Shown piece by piece: positions 39,601 through 53,459 of a DNA stretch of 64,000 nucleotides (position 1 is the stretch's first letter; the number at the start of each line of letters is the position of its first letter). Both the position numbers and the translations under genes were made by a program. Below the pieces are notes generated by a model that was not told the DNA's origin, searched no databases, and was given only the letters and a program-made list of their open reading frames with translations. Location: positions 32,201,501 through 32,265,500 of the forward strand of contig NC_079878.1 of NCBI RefSeq assembly GCF_029227915.1. The letters are read 5' to 3'. This DNA is from Hydractinia symbiolongicarpus (lineage: Eukaryota; Cnidaria; Hydrozoa; Anthoathecata; Hydractiniidae).

Positions 39601-40650
39601 TGAAAACATTTTTAAAAACTACAAGTCTCATGGGCTTTAGTGGTGAAATAATAATTTAAAAAATCGTTTGGGAAATGAGTTTACTCCCTGGGTACTTTCT
39701 TTGTATACTTTTGACTATACGGGCCGAGTACGGGATTTACGGGAAATCGCAGGTTTTCGTTTGCCGGCGATTAAACTTCTTTTATTTAGCGTCTCATCAA
39801 AAATGAAAACATTTTTGAAAACTACAAGTCTCATGGGCTTTAGTGGTGAAATAATAATTTAAAAAATCGTTTGGGAAATGAGTTTACTCCCTGGGTACTT
39901 TCTTTGTATACTTTTGACTATACGGGCCGAGTACGGGATTTACGGGAAATCGCAGGTTTTCGTTTGCCGGCGATTAAACTTCTTTTATTTAGCGTCTCAT
40001 CAAAAATGAAAACATTTTTGAAAACTACAAGTCTCAAGCGTTTTAGTGGCGAAAAGATAATTTAAAAAATCGTTTGGAAATGAGTTTACTCACAGGGTAC
40101 TTTCTTTGTATACATTCGACTATACGGGCCAAGTCCGGGATTTACGGGAAATCGCGGGTTTTCGTTTGCCGGCGATTAAACCACTTTCATTAAGCGTCTC
40201 ATCAAAAATGAAAACATTTGTGAAAACTACAAGTCTCATGCGTTTTAGTGGTGAAAAAATAATTTAAAAATTCGTTCGGGAAAAGAGTTTACTCCCTGGG
40301 TACTTTCCTTGTATATTTTTGACTATACGGGCCGAGTCCGGGATTTACGGGAAATCGCGGGTTTTTGTTTGCCGGCGATTAAACTTCTTTTATTCAGCGT
40401 CACATCAAAAATGAAAGTATTTATAAATACTACAAGTCTCATGGGCTTTATTGGTGAAATAATAATTTAAAAAATCGTTTGGGAAATGAGTTTACTCCCT
40501 GGGTACTTTCTTTGTATACTTTTGACTATACGGGCCGAGTCCGGAATATACGGGAAATCGCAGGTTTTCGTTTGCAGGCGATTAAACTTCTTTTATTCAG
40601 CGTCTCATCAAAAATGAAAACATTTTTGAAAACTACAAGTCTCATGCGTT
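36664..40650 (+). repeat. 203-bp satellite, plus orientation, right flank
   Basis: This is the continuation of the array at 19310-20359 after the element. A monomer with the same internal loss seen on the left (GACTATACTTTTGACTAAAC) is at about 37121-37140. A four-monomer block (about 37640-38450) is repeated as 38451-39260 with an 811-bp offset, and two nearly identical monomers start at 39668 and 39871. The array ends at CATGCGTTTTAG where the telomere repeat begins. No gene is present. Confidence 0.95.
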
Positions 40651-40871
40651 TTAGGGTTAGGGTTAGGGTTAGGGTTAGGGTTAGGGTTAGGGTTAGGGTT
40701 AGGGTTAGGGTTAAGGTTAGGGTTAGGGTTAAGGTTAGGGTTAGGGTTAGGGTTAGGGTTAGGGTTAGGGTTAGGGTTAGGGTTAGGGTTAGGGTTAGGG
40801 TTAGGGTTAGGGTTAGGGTTAGGGTTAGGGTTAGGGTTAGGGTTAGGGTTAGGGTTAGGGTTAGGGTTAGG
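40651..40871 (+). repeat. Telomeric (TTAGGG)n array
   Basis: A run of 221 bp, about 37 copies of TTAGGG, with two TTAAGG variants (40711 and 40729, 18 bp apart) and a final incomplete TTAGG. The G-rich strand runs left to right, as at a right-hand chromosome end. It lies exactly between plus-oriented satellite and minus-oriented satellite. The left junction shares TTAG with the satellite's TTTTAGTGG. It is either an interstitial telomere or an assembly join. Confidence 0.97.
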
Positions 40872-43800
40872 ATTTTTTAAATTATTTTTTCACCACTAAA
40901 ACGCATGAGACTTGTAGTTTTCAAAAATGTTTTCATTTTTGATGAGACGCTGAATAAAAGAAGTTTAATCGCCTGCAAACGAAAACCTGCGATTTCCCGT
41001 AAATTCCGGACTCGGCCCGTATAGTCAAAAGTATACAAAGAAAGTACCCAGGGAGTAAACTCATTTCCCAAACGAATTTTTAAATTATTTTTTCACCACT
41101 AAAACGCATGAGACTTGTAGTTTTCAGAAATGTTTTCATTTTTGATGAGACGCTTAATGAAAGTGGTTAAATCGCCGGCAAACGAAAACCCGCGATTTCC
41201 CGCAAATCCCTAGCTTGGCCCGTATAGTCGAATGTATACAAAGAAAATACCCTGTGAGTAAACTCATTTCCAAAACGATTTTTTAAATTATTATTTCACC
41301 ACTAAAGCCCATGAGACTTGTAGTATTTAAAAATACTTTCATTTTTGATGAGACGCTGAATAAAAGAAGTTTAATCGCCGGCAAACAAAAGCCCGCGATT
41401 TCCCGTAAATTCCGGTCTCGGCCCGTATAGTCAAAAGTATACAAGGAAAGTACCCAGTGAGTAAACTCATTTCCCTAACGAATTTTTAAATTATTTTTTC
41501 ACCACTAAAACGCATGAGACTTGTAGTTTTCAAAAATGTTTTCATTTTTGATGAGACGCTGAATAAAAGAAATTTAACGCCGGCAAACGAAAACCTGCGA
41601 TTTCCCGCAAATCCGAGACTCGGCCCGTATAGTCAAAAGTATACAAAGAGAGTACCCAGGGTGTAAACTCATTTCCCGAACGATTTTTTAAATTATTTTT
41701 TCACCACTAAAACGCATGAGACTTGTAGTTTTCAAAAATGTTTTCATTTTTGATGAGACGCTGAATAAAAGAAGTTTAATCGCCGGCAAACGAAAACCTG
41801 CGTTTTCCCGCAAATCCCGGACTCGGCCCGTATAGTCAAAAATATACAAAGAAAGTACCCAGGGAGTAAACTCATTTCCCGAACGATTTTTTAAATTAAT
41901 TTTCACCACTAAAACGCATGAGACTTGTAGTTTTCAGAAATGTTTTCATTTTTGATGAGACGCTTAATGAAAGTTGTTTAATCGCCGGCAAACGAAAACC
42001 CGCGATTTCCCGTAAATCCCGGGTTTGGCCCGTATAGTCGAATGTATACAAAGAAAGTACCCTGCGAGTAAACTCATTTCCGAAACGATTTTTTCAATTA
42101 TCTTTTCACCACTAAAACGCATGAGACTTGCAGTTTTCAAAAATGTTTTCATTTTTGATGAGACGCTTAATAAAAGAGGTTTAATCGCCGGCAAACGAAA
42201 TCCCGCGATTTCCCGTAAATCCCGGGCTTGGCCCGTATAGTCGAATGTATACAAAGAAAGTACCCAGGGAGTAAACTCATTTCCTGAACGATTTTTTAAA
42301 TTTTTTTTTCACCACTAAAACGCATGAGACTTGTAGTTTTCAAAAATGTTTTCATTTTTGATGAGACGCTTAATAAAAGAGGTTTAATCGCTGGCAAACG
42401 AAAACCCGCGATTTCCCGTAAATCCCGGGCTTGGCCCGTATAGTCGAATGTATACAAAGAAAGTACCCTGTGAGTAAACTCATTTCCAGAACGATTTTTT
42501 AATTTATTTTTTCAACACTAAAACGCATGAGACTTGTAGTTTTCAAAAATGTTTTCATTTTTGATGAGACGCTTAATGAAAGAGGTTTAATCGCCGGCAA
42601 ACGAAAACCCGAGATTTCCCGTAAATCCCAGGCTTGGCCCGTATATTCAAAAGTATACAAAGATAGTACCCAGGGAGTAAACTCATTTCCCGAACGATTT
42701 TTTAATTTATTTTTTCACAACTAAAACGCATGAGACTTGTAGTTTTCAAAAATGTTTTCATTTTTGATGAGACGCTGAATAAAAGAAGTTTAATCGCCGG
42801 CAAACGAAAACCTGCGATTTCCCGTAAATCCCGGACTCGGCCCGTATAGTCAAAAGTATACAAAGAAAGTACCCAGGATGTAAGCTAATTTCCCAAACGA
42901 TTTTTTGAATTATTATTTCACCACTAAAGCCCATGAGACTTGTAGTTTTTAAAAATGTTTTCATTTTTGATGAGACGCTGAATAAAAGAAGTTTAATCGC
43001 CGGCAAACGAAAACCCGCGATTTCCCGTAAATCCCGGACTCGGCCCGTATAGTCAAAAGTATACAAAGAAAGTACCCAGGGAGTAAACTCATTTCCCGAA
43101 CGATTTTTTAAATTATTTTTTTACCACTAAAACGCATGAGACTTGTAGTTTTCAGAAATGTTTTCATTTTTGATGAGACGCTTAATAAAAGCGGTTTAAT
43201 CGCCGGCAAACGAAAACCCGCGATTTCCCGTAAATCCCGGGCTTGGCCGGTATAGTCGAATGTATACAAAGAAAGTACCCTGTGAGTAAACTCATTTCCA
43301 AAACGATTTTTTAAATTATCTTTTCACCACTAAAACGCATGAGACTTGTAGTTTTCAAAAATTTTTTCATTTTTGATGAGACGCTGAATAAAAGAAATTT
43401 AATCGCCGGCAAACGAAAACCCGCCATTTCCCGTAAACCCCGGACTCGGTCCGTATAATCAAAAGTATACAAAGAAAGTACCCAGGGAGTAAACTCATTT
43501 CCCGAACGATTTTTTAAATTATTTTTTCACCACTAAAACGCATGAGACTTGTAGTTTTCAAAAATGTTTTCATTTTTGATGAGACGCTGAATAAAAGAAG
43601 TTTAATCGCAGGCAAACGAAAACCCGCCATTTCCCGTAAACCCCGGACTCGGTCCGTATAATCAAAAGTATACAAAGAAAGTACCCAGGGAGTAAACTCA
43701 TTTCCCGAACGATTTTTTAAATTATTTTTTCACCACTAAAACGCATGAGACTTGTAGTTTTCAAAAATGTTTTCATTTTTGATGAGACGCTGAATAAAAG

Positions 43801-46800
43801 AAGTTTAATCGCAGGCAAACGAAAACTCGCCATTTCCCGTAAACCCCGGACTCGGTCCGTATAATCAAAAGTATACAAAGAAAGTACCCAGGGAGTAAAC
43901 TCATTTCCCGAACGATTTTTTAAATTATTTTTTCACCACTAAAACGCATGAGACTTGTAGTTTTCAAAAATGTTTTCATTTTTGATGAGACGCTGAATGA
44001 AAGAAGTTTAGTCGCCGGCAAACGAAAACCCGCGATTTCCCGTAAATCCCGGGTTTGGCCCGTATAGTCGAATGTATACAAAGAAAGTACCCTGCGAGTA
44101 AACTCATTTCCGAAACGATTTTTTCAATTATCTTTTCACCACTAAAACGCATGAGACTTGCAGTTTTCAAAAATGTTTTCATTTTTGATGAGACGCTTAA
44201 TAAAAGAGGTTTAATCGCCGGCAAACGAAAACCCGCGATTTCCCGTAAATCCCGGACTCGGCCCGTATAGTCAAAAGTATACAAAGAAAGTACCCAGGGA
44301 GTAAACTCATTTCCCGAACGATTTTTTAAATTATTTTTTTACCACTAAAACGCATGAGACTTGTAGTTTTCAGAAATGTTTTCATTTTTGATGAGACGCT
44401 TAATAAAAGTGGTTTAATCGCCGGCAAACAAAAACCCGCGATTTCCCGTAAATCCCGGGCTTGGCCGGTATAGTCGAATGTATACAAAGAAAGTACCCTG
44501 TGAGTAAACTCATTTCCAAAACGATTTTTTAAATTATCTTTTCACCACTAAAACGCATGAGACTTGTAGTTTTCAAAAATGTTTTCATTTTTGATGAGAC
44601 GCTGAATAAAAGAAGTTTAATCGCCGGCAAACGAAAACCCGCCATTTCCCGTAAACCCCGGACTCGGTCCGTATAATCAAAAGTATACAAAGAAAGTACC
44701 CAGGGAGTAAACTCATTTCCCGAACGATTTTTTAAATTATTTTTTCACCCTAAAACGCATGAGACTTGTAGTTTTCAAAAATGTTTTCATTTTTGATGAG
44801 ACACTGAATGAAAGAAGTTTAGTCGTCGGCAAACGAAAACCCGCGATTTCCCGTAAATCCCGGACTCGGCCCGTATAGTCAAAAGTATACAAAGAAAGTA
44901 CCCAGGGAGTAAACTCATTTCCCGAACGATTTTTTAAATTACTTTTTCACCACTAAAACGCATGAGACTTGTAGTTTTCAAAAATGTTTTCATTTTTAAT
45001 GAGACGCTTAATAAAAGTGGTTTAATCGCCGGCAAACGAAAACCCGCGATTTCCCGTAAATACCGGGCTTGGCCGGTATAGTCGAATGTATACAAAGAAA
45101 GTACCCTGTGAGTAAACTCATTTCCAAAACGATTTTTTAAATTATCTTTTCACCACTAAAACGCATGAGACTTGTAGTTTTCAAAAATGTTTTCATTTTT
45201 GATGAGACGCTGAATAAAAGAAGTTTAATCGCCGGCAAACGAAAACCCGCCATTTCCCGTAAACCCCGGACTCGGTCCGTATAATCAAAAGTATACAAAG
45301 AAAGTACCCAGGGAGTAAACTCATTTCCCGAACGATTTTTTAAATTATTTTTTCACCACTAAAACGCATGAGACTTGTAGTTTTCAAAAATGTTTTCATT
45401 TTTGATGAGACGCTGAATGAAAGAAGTTTAGTCGCCGGCAAACGAAAACCCGCGATTTCCCGTAAATCCCGGGTTTGGCCCGTATAGTCGAATGTATACA
45501 AAGAAAGTACCCTGCGAGTAAACTCATTTCCGAAACGATTTTTTCAATTATCTTTTCACCACTAAAACGCATGAGACTTGCAGTTTTCAAAAATGTTTTC
45601 ATTTTTGATGAGACGCTTAATAAAAGAGGTTTAATCGCCGGCAAACGAAATCCCGCGATTTCCCGTAAATCCCGGGCTTGGCCCGTATAGTCGAATGTAT
45701 ACAAAGAAAGTACCCAGGGAGTAAACTCATTTCCCGAACGATTTTTTAAATTTTTTTTTCACCACTAAAACGCATGAGACTTGTAGTTTTCCAAAATGTT
45801 TTCATTTTTGATGAGACGCTTAATAAAAGAGGTTTAATCGCCGGCAAACGAAAACCCGCGATTTCCCGTAAATCCCGGGCTTGGCCCGTATAGTCGAATG
45901 TATACAAAGAAAGTACCCTGTGAGTAAACTCATTTCCAGAACGATTTTTTAATTTATTTTTTCAACACTAAAACGCATGAGACTTGTAGTTTTCAAAAAT
46001 GTTTTCATTTTTGATGAGACGCTTAATGAAAGAGGTTTAATCGCCGGCAAACGAAAACCCGAGATTTCCCGTAAATCCCAGGCTTGGCCCGTATATTCAA
46101 AAGTATACAAAGATAGTACCCAGGGAGTAAACTCATTTCCCGAACGATTTTTTAATTTATTTTTTCACAACTAAAAGGCATGAGACTTGTAGTTTTCAAA
46201 AATGTTTTCATTTTTGATGAGACGCTGAATAAAAGAAGTTTAATCGCCGGCAAACGAAAACCTGCGATTTCCCGTAAATCCCGGACTCGGCCCGTATAGT
46301 CAAAAGTATACAAAGAAAGTACCCAGGGAGTAAGCTAATTTCCCAAACGATTTTTTGAATTATTATTTCACCACTAAAGCCCATGAGACTTGTAGTTTTT
46401 AAAAATGTTTTCATTTTTGATGAGACGCTGAATAAAAGAAGTTTAATCGCCGGCAAACGAAAACCCGCGATTTCCCGTAAATCCCGGACTCGGCCCGTAT
46501 AGTCAAAAGTATACAAAGAAAGTACCCAGGGAGTAAACTCATTTCCCGAACGATATTTTAAATTATTTTTTTACCACTAAAACGCATGAGACTTGTAGTT
46601 TTCAGAAATGTTTTCATTTTAGATGAGACGCTTAATAAAAGTGGTTTAATCGCCGGCAAACGAAAACCCGCGATTTCCCGTAAATCCCGGGCTTGGCCGG
46701 TATAGTCGAATGTATACAAAGAAAGTACCCTGTGAGTAAACTCATTTCCAAAACGATTTTTTAAATTATCTTTTCACCACTAAAACGCATGAGACTTGTA

Positions 46801-49800
46801 GTTTTCAAAAATGTTTTCATTTTTGATGAGACGCTGAATAAAAGAAGTTTAATCGCCGGCAAACGAAAACCCGCCATTTCCCGTAAACCCCGGACTCGGT
46901 CCGTATAATCAAAAGTATACAAAGAAAGTACCCAGGGAGTAAACTCATTTCCCGAACGATTTTTTAAATTATTTTTTCACCACTAAAACGCATGAGACTT
47001 GTAGTTTTCAAAAATGTTTTCATTTTTGATGAGACGCTGAATGAAAGAAGTTTAGTCGCCGGCAAACGAAAACCTGCGATTTCCCGTAAATCCCGGACTC
47101 GGCCCGTATAGTCAAAAGTATACAAAGAAAGTATCCAGGGTGTAAACTCATTTCCCGAACGATTTTTTAAATTATTATTTCACCACTAAAGGCCATGAGA
47201 CTTGTAGTTTTTAAAAATGTTTTCATTTTTGATGAGACGCTGAATAAAAGACGTTTAATCGCCGGCAAACGAAAACCCGCCATTTCCCGTAAACCCCGGA
47301 CTCGGCCTACATAGTCAAAAGTATACAAAGAAAGTACCCAGGGAGTAAACTAATTTCCCGAACAATTTTTTAAATTATTTTTTCAGCACTAAAACGCATG
47401 AGACTTGTAGTTTTTAAAAATGTTTTCATTTTTGATGAGACGCTGAATGAAAGAAGTTTAATCGCCGGCAAACGAAAACCCGCGACTTCCCGTAAATCCC
47501 GGACTCGGCCCGTATACTCAAAAGTATACAAAGAAAGTACCCAGGAAGTAAACTCATTTCCCGAACGATTTTTTAAATTATATTTTCACCACTAAAACGC
47601 ATGAGACTTGTAGTTTTCAAAAATGTTTTCATTTTTGATGAGACGCTGAATGAAAGAAGTTTAATCGCCGGCAAACGAAAACCTGCGATTTACCGTAAAT
47701 CCCGGACTCGGCCCGTATAGTCAAAAGTATAATAAGACAGTACCCAGGGTGTAAACTCATTTCCCGAACGCTTTTTTAAATTATTATTTCACCACTAAAG
47801 CCCATGAGACTTGTAGTTTTTAAAAATGTTTTCGTTTTTGATGAGACGCTGAATAAAAGAAGTTTAATCGCCGGCAAACGAAAACCCGCCATTTCCCATA
47901 AACCCTGTACTCGGCCCGTATAATCAAAAGTATACAAAGAAAGTACCCAGGGAAAAAACTTATTTCCCGAACGATTTTTTAAATTATTTTTTCACCACTA
48001 AAACGCATGAGACTTGTAGTTTTCAAAAATGTTTTCATTTTTAATGAGACGCTGAATAAAAGACGTTTAATCGCCGGCAAACGAAAACCCGCCATTTCCC
48101 TTAAACCCCGGACTCGGCCCGCCAAGTCAAAAGTATACAAAGAAAGTACCCAGGGAGTAAACTCATTTCCCAAACGATTTTTTGAATTATTATTTCACCA
48201 CTAAAGCCCATGAGACTTGTAGTTTTTAAAAATGTTTTCATTTTTGATGAGACGCTGAATAAAAGAAGCTTAATCGCCGGCAAACGAAAACCCGCCATTT
48301 CCCATAAACCCTGTACTCGGCCCGTATAATCAAAAGTATACAAAGAAAGTACCCAGGGAGTAAACTTATTTCCCGAACGATTTTTTAAATTATTTTTTCA
48401 CCACTAAAACGCATGAGACTTGTAGTTTTCAAAAATGTTTTCATTGTTAATGAGACGCTGAATAAAAGACGTTTAATCGCCGGCAAACGAAAACCCGCCA
48501 TTTCCCTTAAACCCCGGACTCGGCCCGTATAGTCAAAAGTATAATAAGAAAGTACCCAGGGTGTAAACTCATTTCCCGAACGATTTTTTTAATTATTATT
48601 TCACCACTAAAGCCCATGAGACTTGTAGTTTTAAAAAATGTTTTCATTTTTGATGAGACGCTGAATAAAAGAAGTTTAATCGCCGGCAAACGAAAACCCG
48701 CCATTTCCCGTAAACCCTGGACTCGGCCCGTATAATCAAAAGTATACAAAGAAAGTACCCAGGGAGTACACTCATTTCCCGAACGATTTTATAAATTATT
48801 TTTTCACCACTAAAACGCATGAGACTAGTAGTTTTCAAAAATGTTTTCATTGTTAATGAGACGCTGAATAAAAGACGTTTAATCGCCGGCAAACGAAAAC
48901 CCGCCATTTCCCTTAAACCCCGGACTCGGCCCGTATAGTCAAAAGTATAATAAGAAAGTACCCAGGGTGTAAACTCATTTCCCGAACGATTTTTTTAATT
49001 ATTATTTCACCACTAAAGCCCATGAGACTTGTAGTTTTAAAAAATGTTTTCATTTTTGATGAGACGCTGAATAAAAGAAGTTTAATCGCCGGCAAACGAA
49101 AACCCGCCATTTCCCGTAAACCCTGGACTCGGCCCGTATAATCAAAAGTATACAAAGAAAGTACCCAGGGAGTACACTCATTTCCCGAACGATTTTATAA
49201 ATTATTTTTTCACCACTAAAACGCATGAGACTAGTAGTTTTCAAAAATGTTTTCATTTTTGATGAGACGCTGAATAAAAGCCGTTTAATCGCCGGCAAAC
49301 GAAAACCCGCCATTTCCCGTAAACCCCGGACTCGGCCTATATAGTCAAAAGTATACAAAGAAAGTACCCAGGGAGTAAACTCATTTCCCGAACGATTTTT
49401 TAAATTATTTTTTCAGCACTAAAACGCATGAGACTTGTAGTTTTTAAAAATGTTTTCATTTTTGATGAGACGCTGAATGAAAGAAGTTTAATCGCCGGCA
49501 AACGAAAACCCGCGACTTCCCGTAAATCCCGGACTCGGCCCGTATAGTCAAAAGTATACAAAGAAAGTACCCAGGGAGTAAACTCATTTCCCGAACGATT
49601 TTTTAAATTATATTTTCACCACTAAAACGCATGAGACTTGTAGTTTTCAAAAATGTTTTCATTTTTGATGAGACGCTGAATGAAAGAAGTTTAATCGCCG
49701 GCAAACGAAAACCTGCGATTTCCCGTAAATCCCGGACTCGGCCCGTATAGTCAAAAGTATAATAAGAAAGTACCCAGGGTGTAAACTCATTTCCCGAACG

Positions 49801-52800
49801 ATTTTTTAAATTATTATTTCACCACTAAAGCCCATGAGACTTGTAGTTTTTAAAAATGTTTTCATTTTTGATGAGACGCTGAATAAAAGAAGTTTAATCG
49901 CCGGCAAACGAAAACCCGCCATTTCCCATAAACCCTGTACTCGGCCCGTATAATCAAAAGTATACAAAGAAAGTACCCAGGGAGTAAACTTATTTCCCGA
50001 ACGATTTTTTAAATTATTTTTTCACCACTAAAACGCATGAGACTTGTAGTTTTCAAAAATGTTTTCATTTTTAATGAGACGCTGAATAAAAGACGTTTAA
50101 TCGCCGGCAAACGAAAACCCGCCATTTCCCGTAAACCCCGGACTCGGTCCGCCAAGTCAAAAGTATACAAAGAAAGTACCCAGGGAGTACACTCATTTCC
50201 CGAACGATTTTATAAATTATTTTTTCACCACTAAAACGCATGAAACTAGTAGTTTTCAAAAATGTTTTCATTTTTGATGAGACGCTGAATAAAAGCCGTT
50301 TAATCGCCGGCAAACGAAAACCCGCCATTTCCCGTAAACCCCGGACTCGGCCTACATAGTCAAAAGTATACAAAGAAAGTACCCAGGGAGTAAACTCATT
50401 TCCCGAACGATTTTTTAAATTATTTTTTCAGCACTAAAACGCATGAGACTTGTAGTTTTTAAAAATGTTTTCATTTTTGATGAGACGCTGAATGAAAGAA
50501 GTTTAATCGCCGGCAAACGAAAACCCGCGACTTCCCGTAAATCCCGGACTCGGCCCGTATAGTCAAAAGTATACAAGGAAAGTACCCAGGGAGTAAACTC
50601 ATTTCCCGAACGATTTTTTAAATTATATTTTCACCACTAAAACGCATGAGACTTGTAGTTTTCAAAAATGTTTTCATTTTTGATGAGACGCTGAATGAAA
50701 GAAGTTTAATCGCCGGCAAACGAAAACCTGCGATTTCCCGTAAATCCCGGACTCGGCCCGTATAGTCAAAAGTATAATAAGAAAGTACCCAGGGTGTAAA
50801 CTCATTTCCCGAACGATTTTTTAAATTATTATTTCACCACTAAAGCCCATGAGACTTGTAGTTTTTAAAAATGTTTTCATTTTTGATGAGACGCTGAATA
50901 AAAGAAGTTTAATCGCCGGCAAACGAAAACCCGCCATTTCCCATAAACCCTGTACTCGGCCCGTATAATCAAAAGTATACAAAGAAAGTACCCAGGGAGT
51001 AAACTTATTTCCCGAACGATTTTTTAAATTATTTTTTCACCACTAAAACGCATGAGACTTGTAGTTTTCAAAAATGTTTTCATTTTTAATGAGACGCTGA
51101 ATAAAAGACGTTTAATCGCCGGCAAACGAAAACCCGCCATTTCCCGTAAACCCCGGACTCGGTCCGCCAAGTCAAAAGTATACAAAGAAAGTACCCAGGG
51201 AGTAAACTCATTTCCCGAACGATTTTTTAAATTATTTTTTCAACACTACAACGCATGAGACTTGTAGTTTTTAAAAATGTTTTCATTTTTGATGAAACGC
51301 TGAATAAAAGAAGTTTAATCGCCGGCAAACGAAAACCCGCGATTTCCCGTAAATCCCGGACTCAACCGGTATAGTCAAAAGTATACAAAGAAAGTACCCA
51401 GTGAGTAAACTCATTTCCCGAACGATTTTTTAAATTATTTTTTCACCACTAAAACGCATGAGACTTGTAGTTTTCAGAAATGTTTTAATTTTTGATGAGA
51501 CGCTTAATCAAAGTGGTTTAATCGCCGGCAAACGAAAACCCGCGATTTCCCGTAAATCTCGGGCTTGGCCGGTATAGTCGAATGTATACAAAGAAAGTAC
51601 CCTGTGAGTAAACTCATTCCCAAAACGATTTTTTAAATTATCTTTTCACCACTAAAACGCATGAGACTTGTAGTTTTTAAAAATGTTTTCATTTTTGATG
51701 AGACGCTGAATAAAAGAAGTTTAATCGCCGGCAAACGAAAACCCGCCATTTCCCGTAAACCCCGGACTCGGCCCGCCAAGTCAAAAGTATACAAAGAAAG
51801 GACCCAGTAAGTTAACTCATTTCCCAAACGATTTTTTGAATTATTATTTCACCACTAAAGCCCATGAGACTTGTAGTTTTTAAAAATGTTTTCATTTTTG
51901 ATGAGACGCTGAATAAAAGAAGTTTAATCGCCGGCAAACGAAAACCCGCGATTTCCCGTAAATCCCGGACTCGGCCCGTATAGTCAAAAGTATACAAAGA
52001 AAGTACCGAGGGAGTAAACTCATTTCCCGAACGATTTTTTAAATTATTTTTTCACCACTAAAACGCATGAGACTTGTAGTTTTCAGAAATGTTTTCATTT
52101 TTGATAAGACGCTTAATGAAAGTGGTTTAATCGCCGGCAAACGAAAACCCGCGATTTCCCGTAAATCTAGGGCTTGGCCGGTATAGTCGAATGTATACAA
52201 AGAAAGTACCCTGTGAGTAAACTCATTTCCAAAACGATTTTTTAAATTATCTTTTCACCACTAAAACGCATGAGACTTGTAGTTTTCAAAAATGTTTTCA
52301 TTTTTGATGAGACGCTGAATAAGAGAAGTTTAATCGCCGGCAAACGAAAACCCGTCATTTCCCGTAAACCCCGGACTCGGTCCGTATAATCAAAAGTATA
52401 CAAAGAAAGTACCCAGGAAGTAAACTCATTTCCCGAACGATTTTTTAAATTATTTTTTCACCACTAAAACGCATGAGACTTGTAGTTTTCAGAAATGTTT
52501 TCATTTTTGATGAAACGCTGAATAAAAGAAGTTTAATCGCCGGCAAACGAAAACCCGCGATTTCCCGTAAATCCCGGACTCAACCGGTATAGTCAAAAGT
52601 ATACAAAGAAAGTACCCAGTGAGTAAACTCATTTCCCGAACGATTTTTTAAATTATTTTTTCACCACTAAAACGCATGAGACTTGTAGTTTTCAGAAATT
52701 TTTTCATTTTTGATGAGACGCTGAATAAAAGAGGTTTAATCGCCGGCAAACGAAAACCCGCGATTTTCCGTAAATCTCGGGCTTGGCCGGTATAGTCGAA

Positions 52801-53459
52801 TGTATACAAAGAAAGGACCCAGTAAGTTAACTCATTTCCCAAACGATTTTTTGAATTATTATTTCACCACTAAAGCCCATGAGACTTGTAGTTTTTAAAA
52901 ATGTTTTCATTTTTGATGAGACGCTGAATAAAAGAAGTTTAATCGCCGGCAAACGAAAACCCGCGATTTCCCGTAAATCCCGGACTCGGCCCGTATAGTC
53001 AAAAGTATACAAAGAAAGTACCCAGGGAGTAAACTCATTTCCCGAACGATTTTTTAAATTATTTTTTCACCACTAAAACGCATGAGACTTGTAGTTTTCA
53101 GAAATGTTTTCATTTTTGATAAGACGCTTAATGAAAGTGGTTTAATCGCCGGCAAACGAAAACCCGCGATTTCCCGTAAATCTAGGGCTTGGCCGGTATA
53201 GTCGAATGTATACAAAGAAAGTACCCTGTGAGTAAACTCATTTCCAAAACGATTTTTTAAATTATCTTTTCACCACTAAAACGCATGAGACTTGTAGTTT
53301 TCAAAAATGTTTTCATTTTTGATGAGACGCTGAATAAAAGAAGTTTAATCGCCGGCAAACGAAAACCCGTCATTTCCCGTAAACCCCGGACTCGGTCCGT
53401 ATAATCAAAAGTATACAAAGAAAGTACCCAGGAAGTAAACTCATTTCCCGAACGATTTT

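Noticed and set aside
40479-40880. 133-codon ORF with long RV repeat
   Set aside because: It is the telomere repeat TTAGGG read in one frame.
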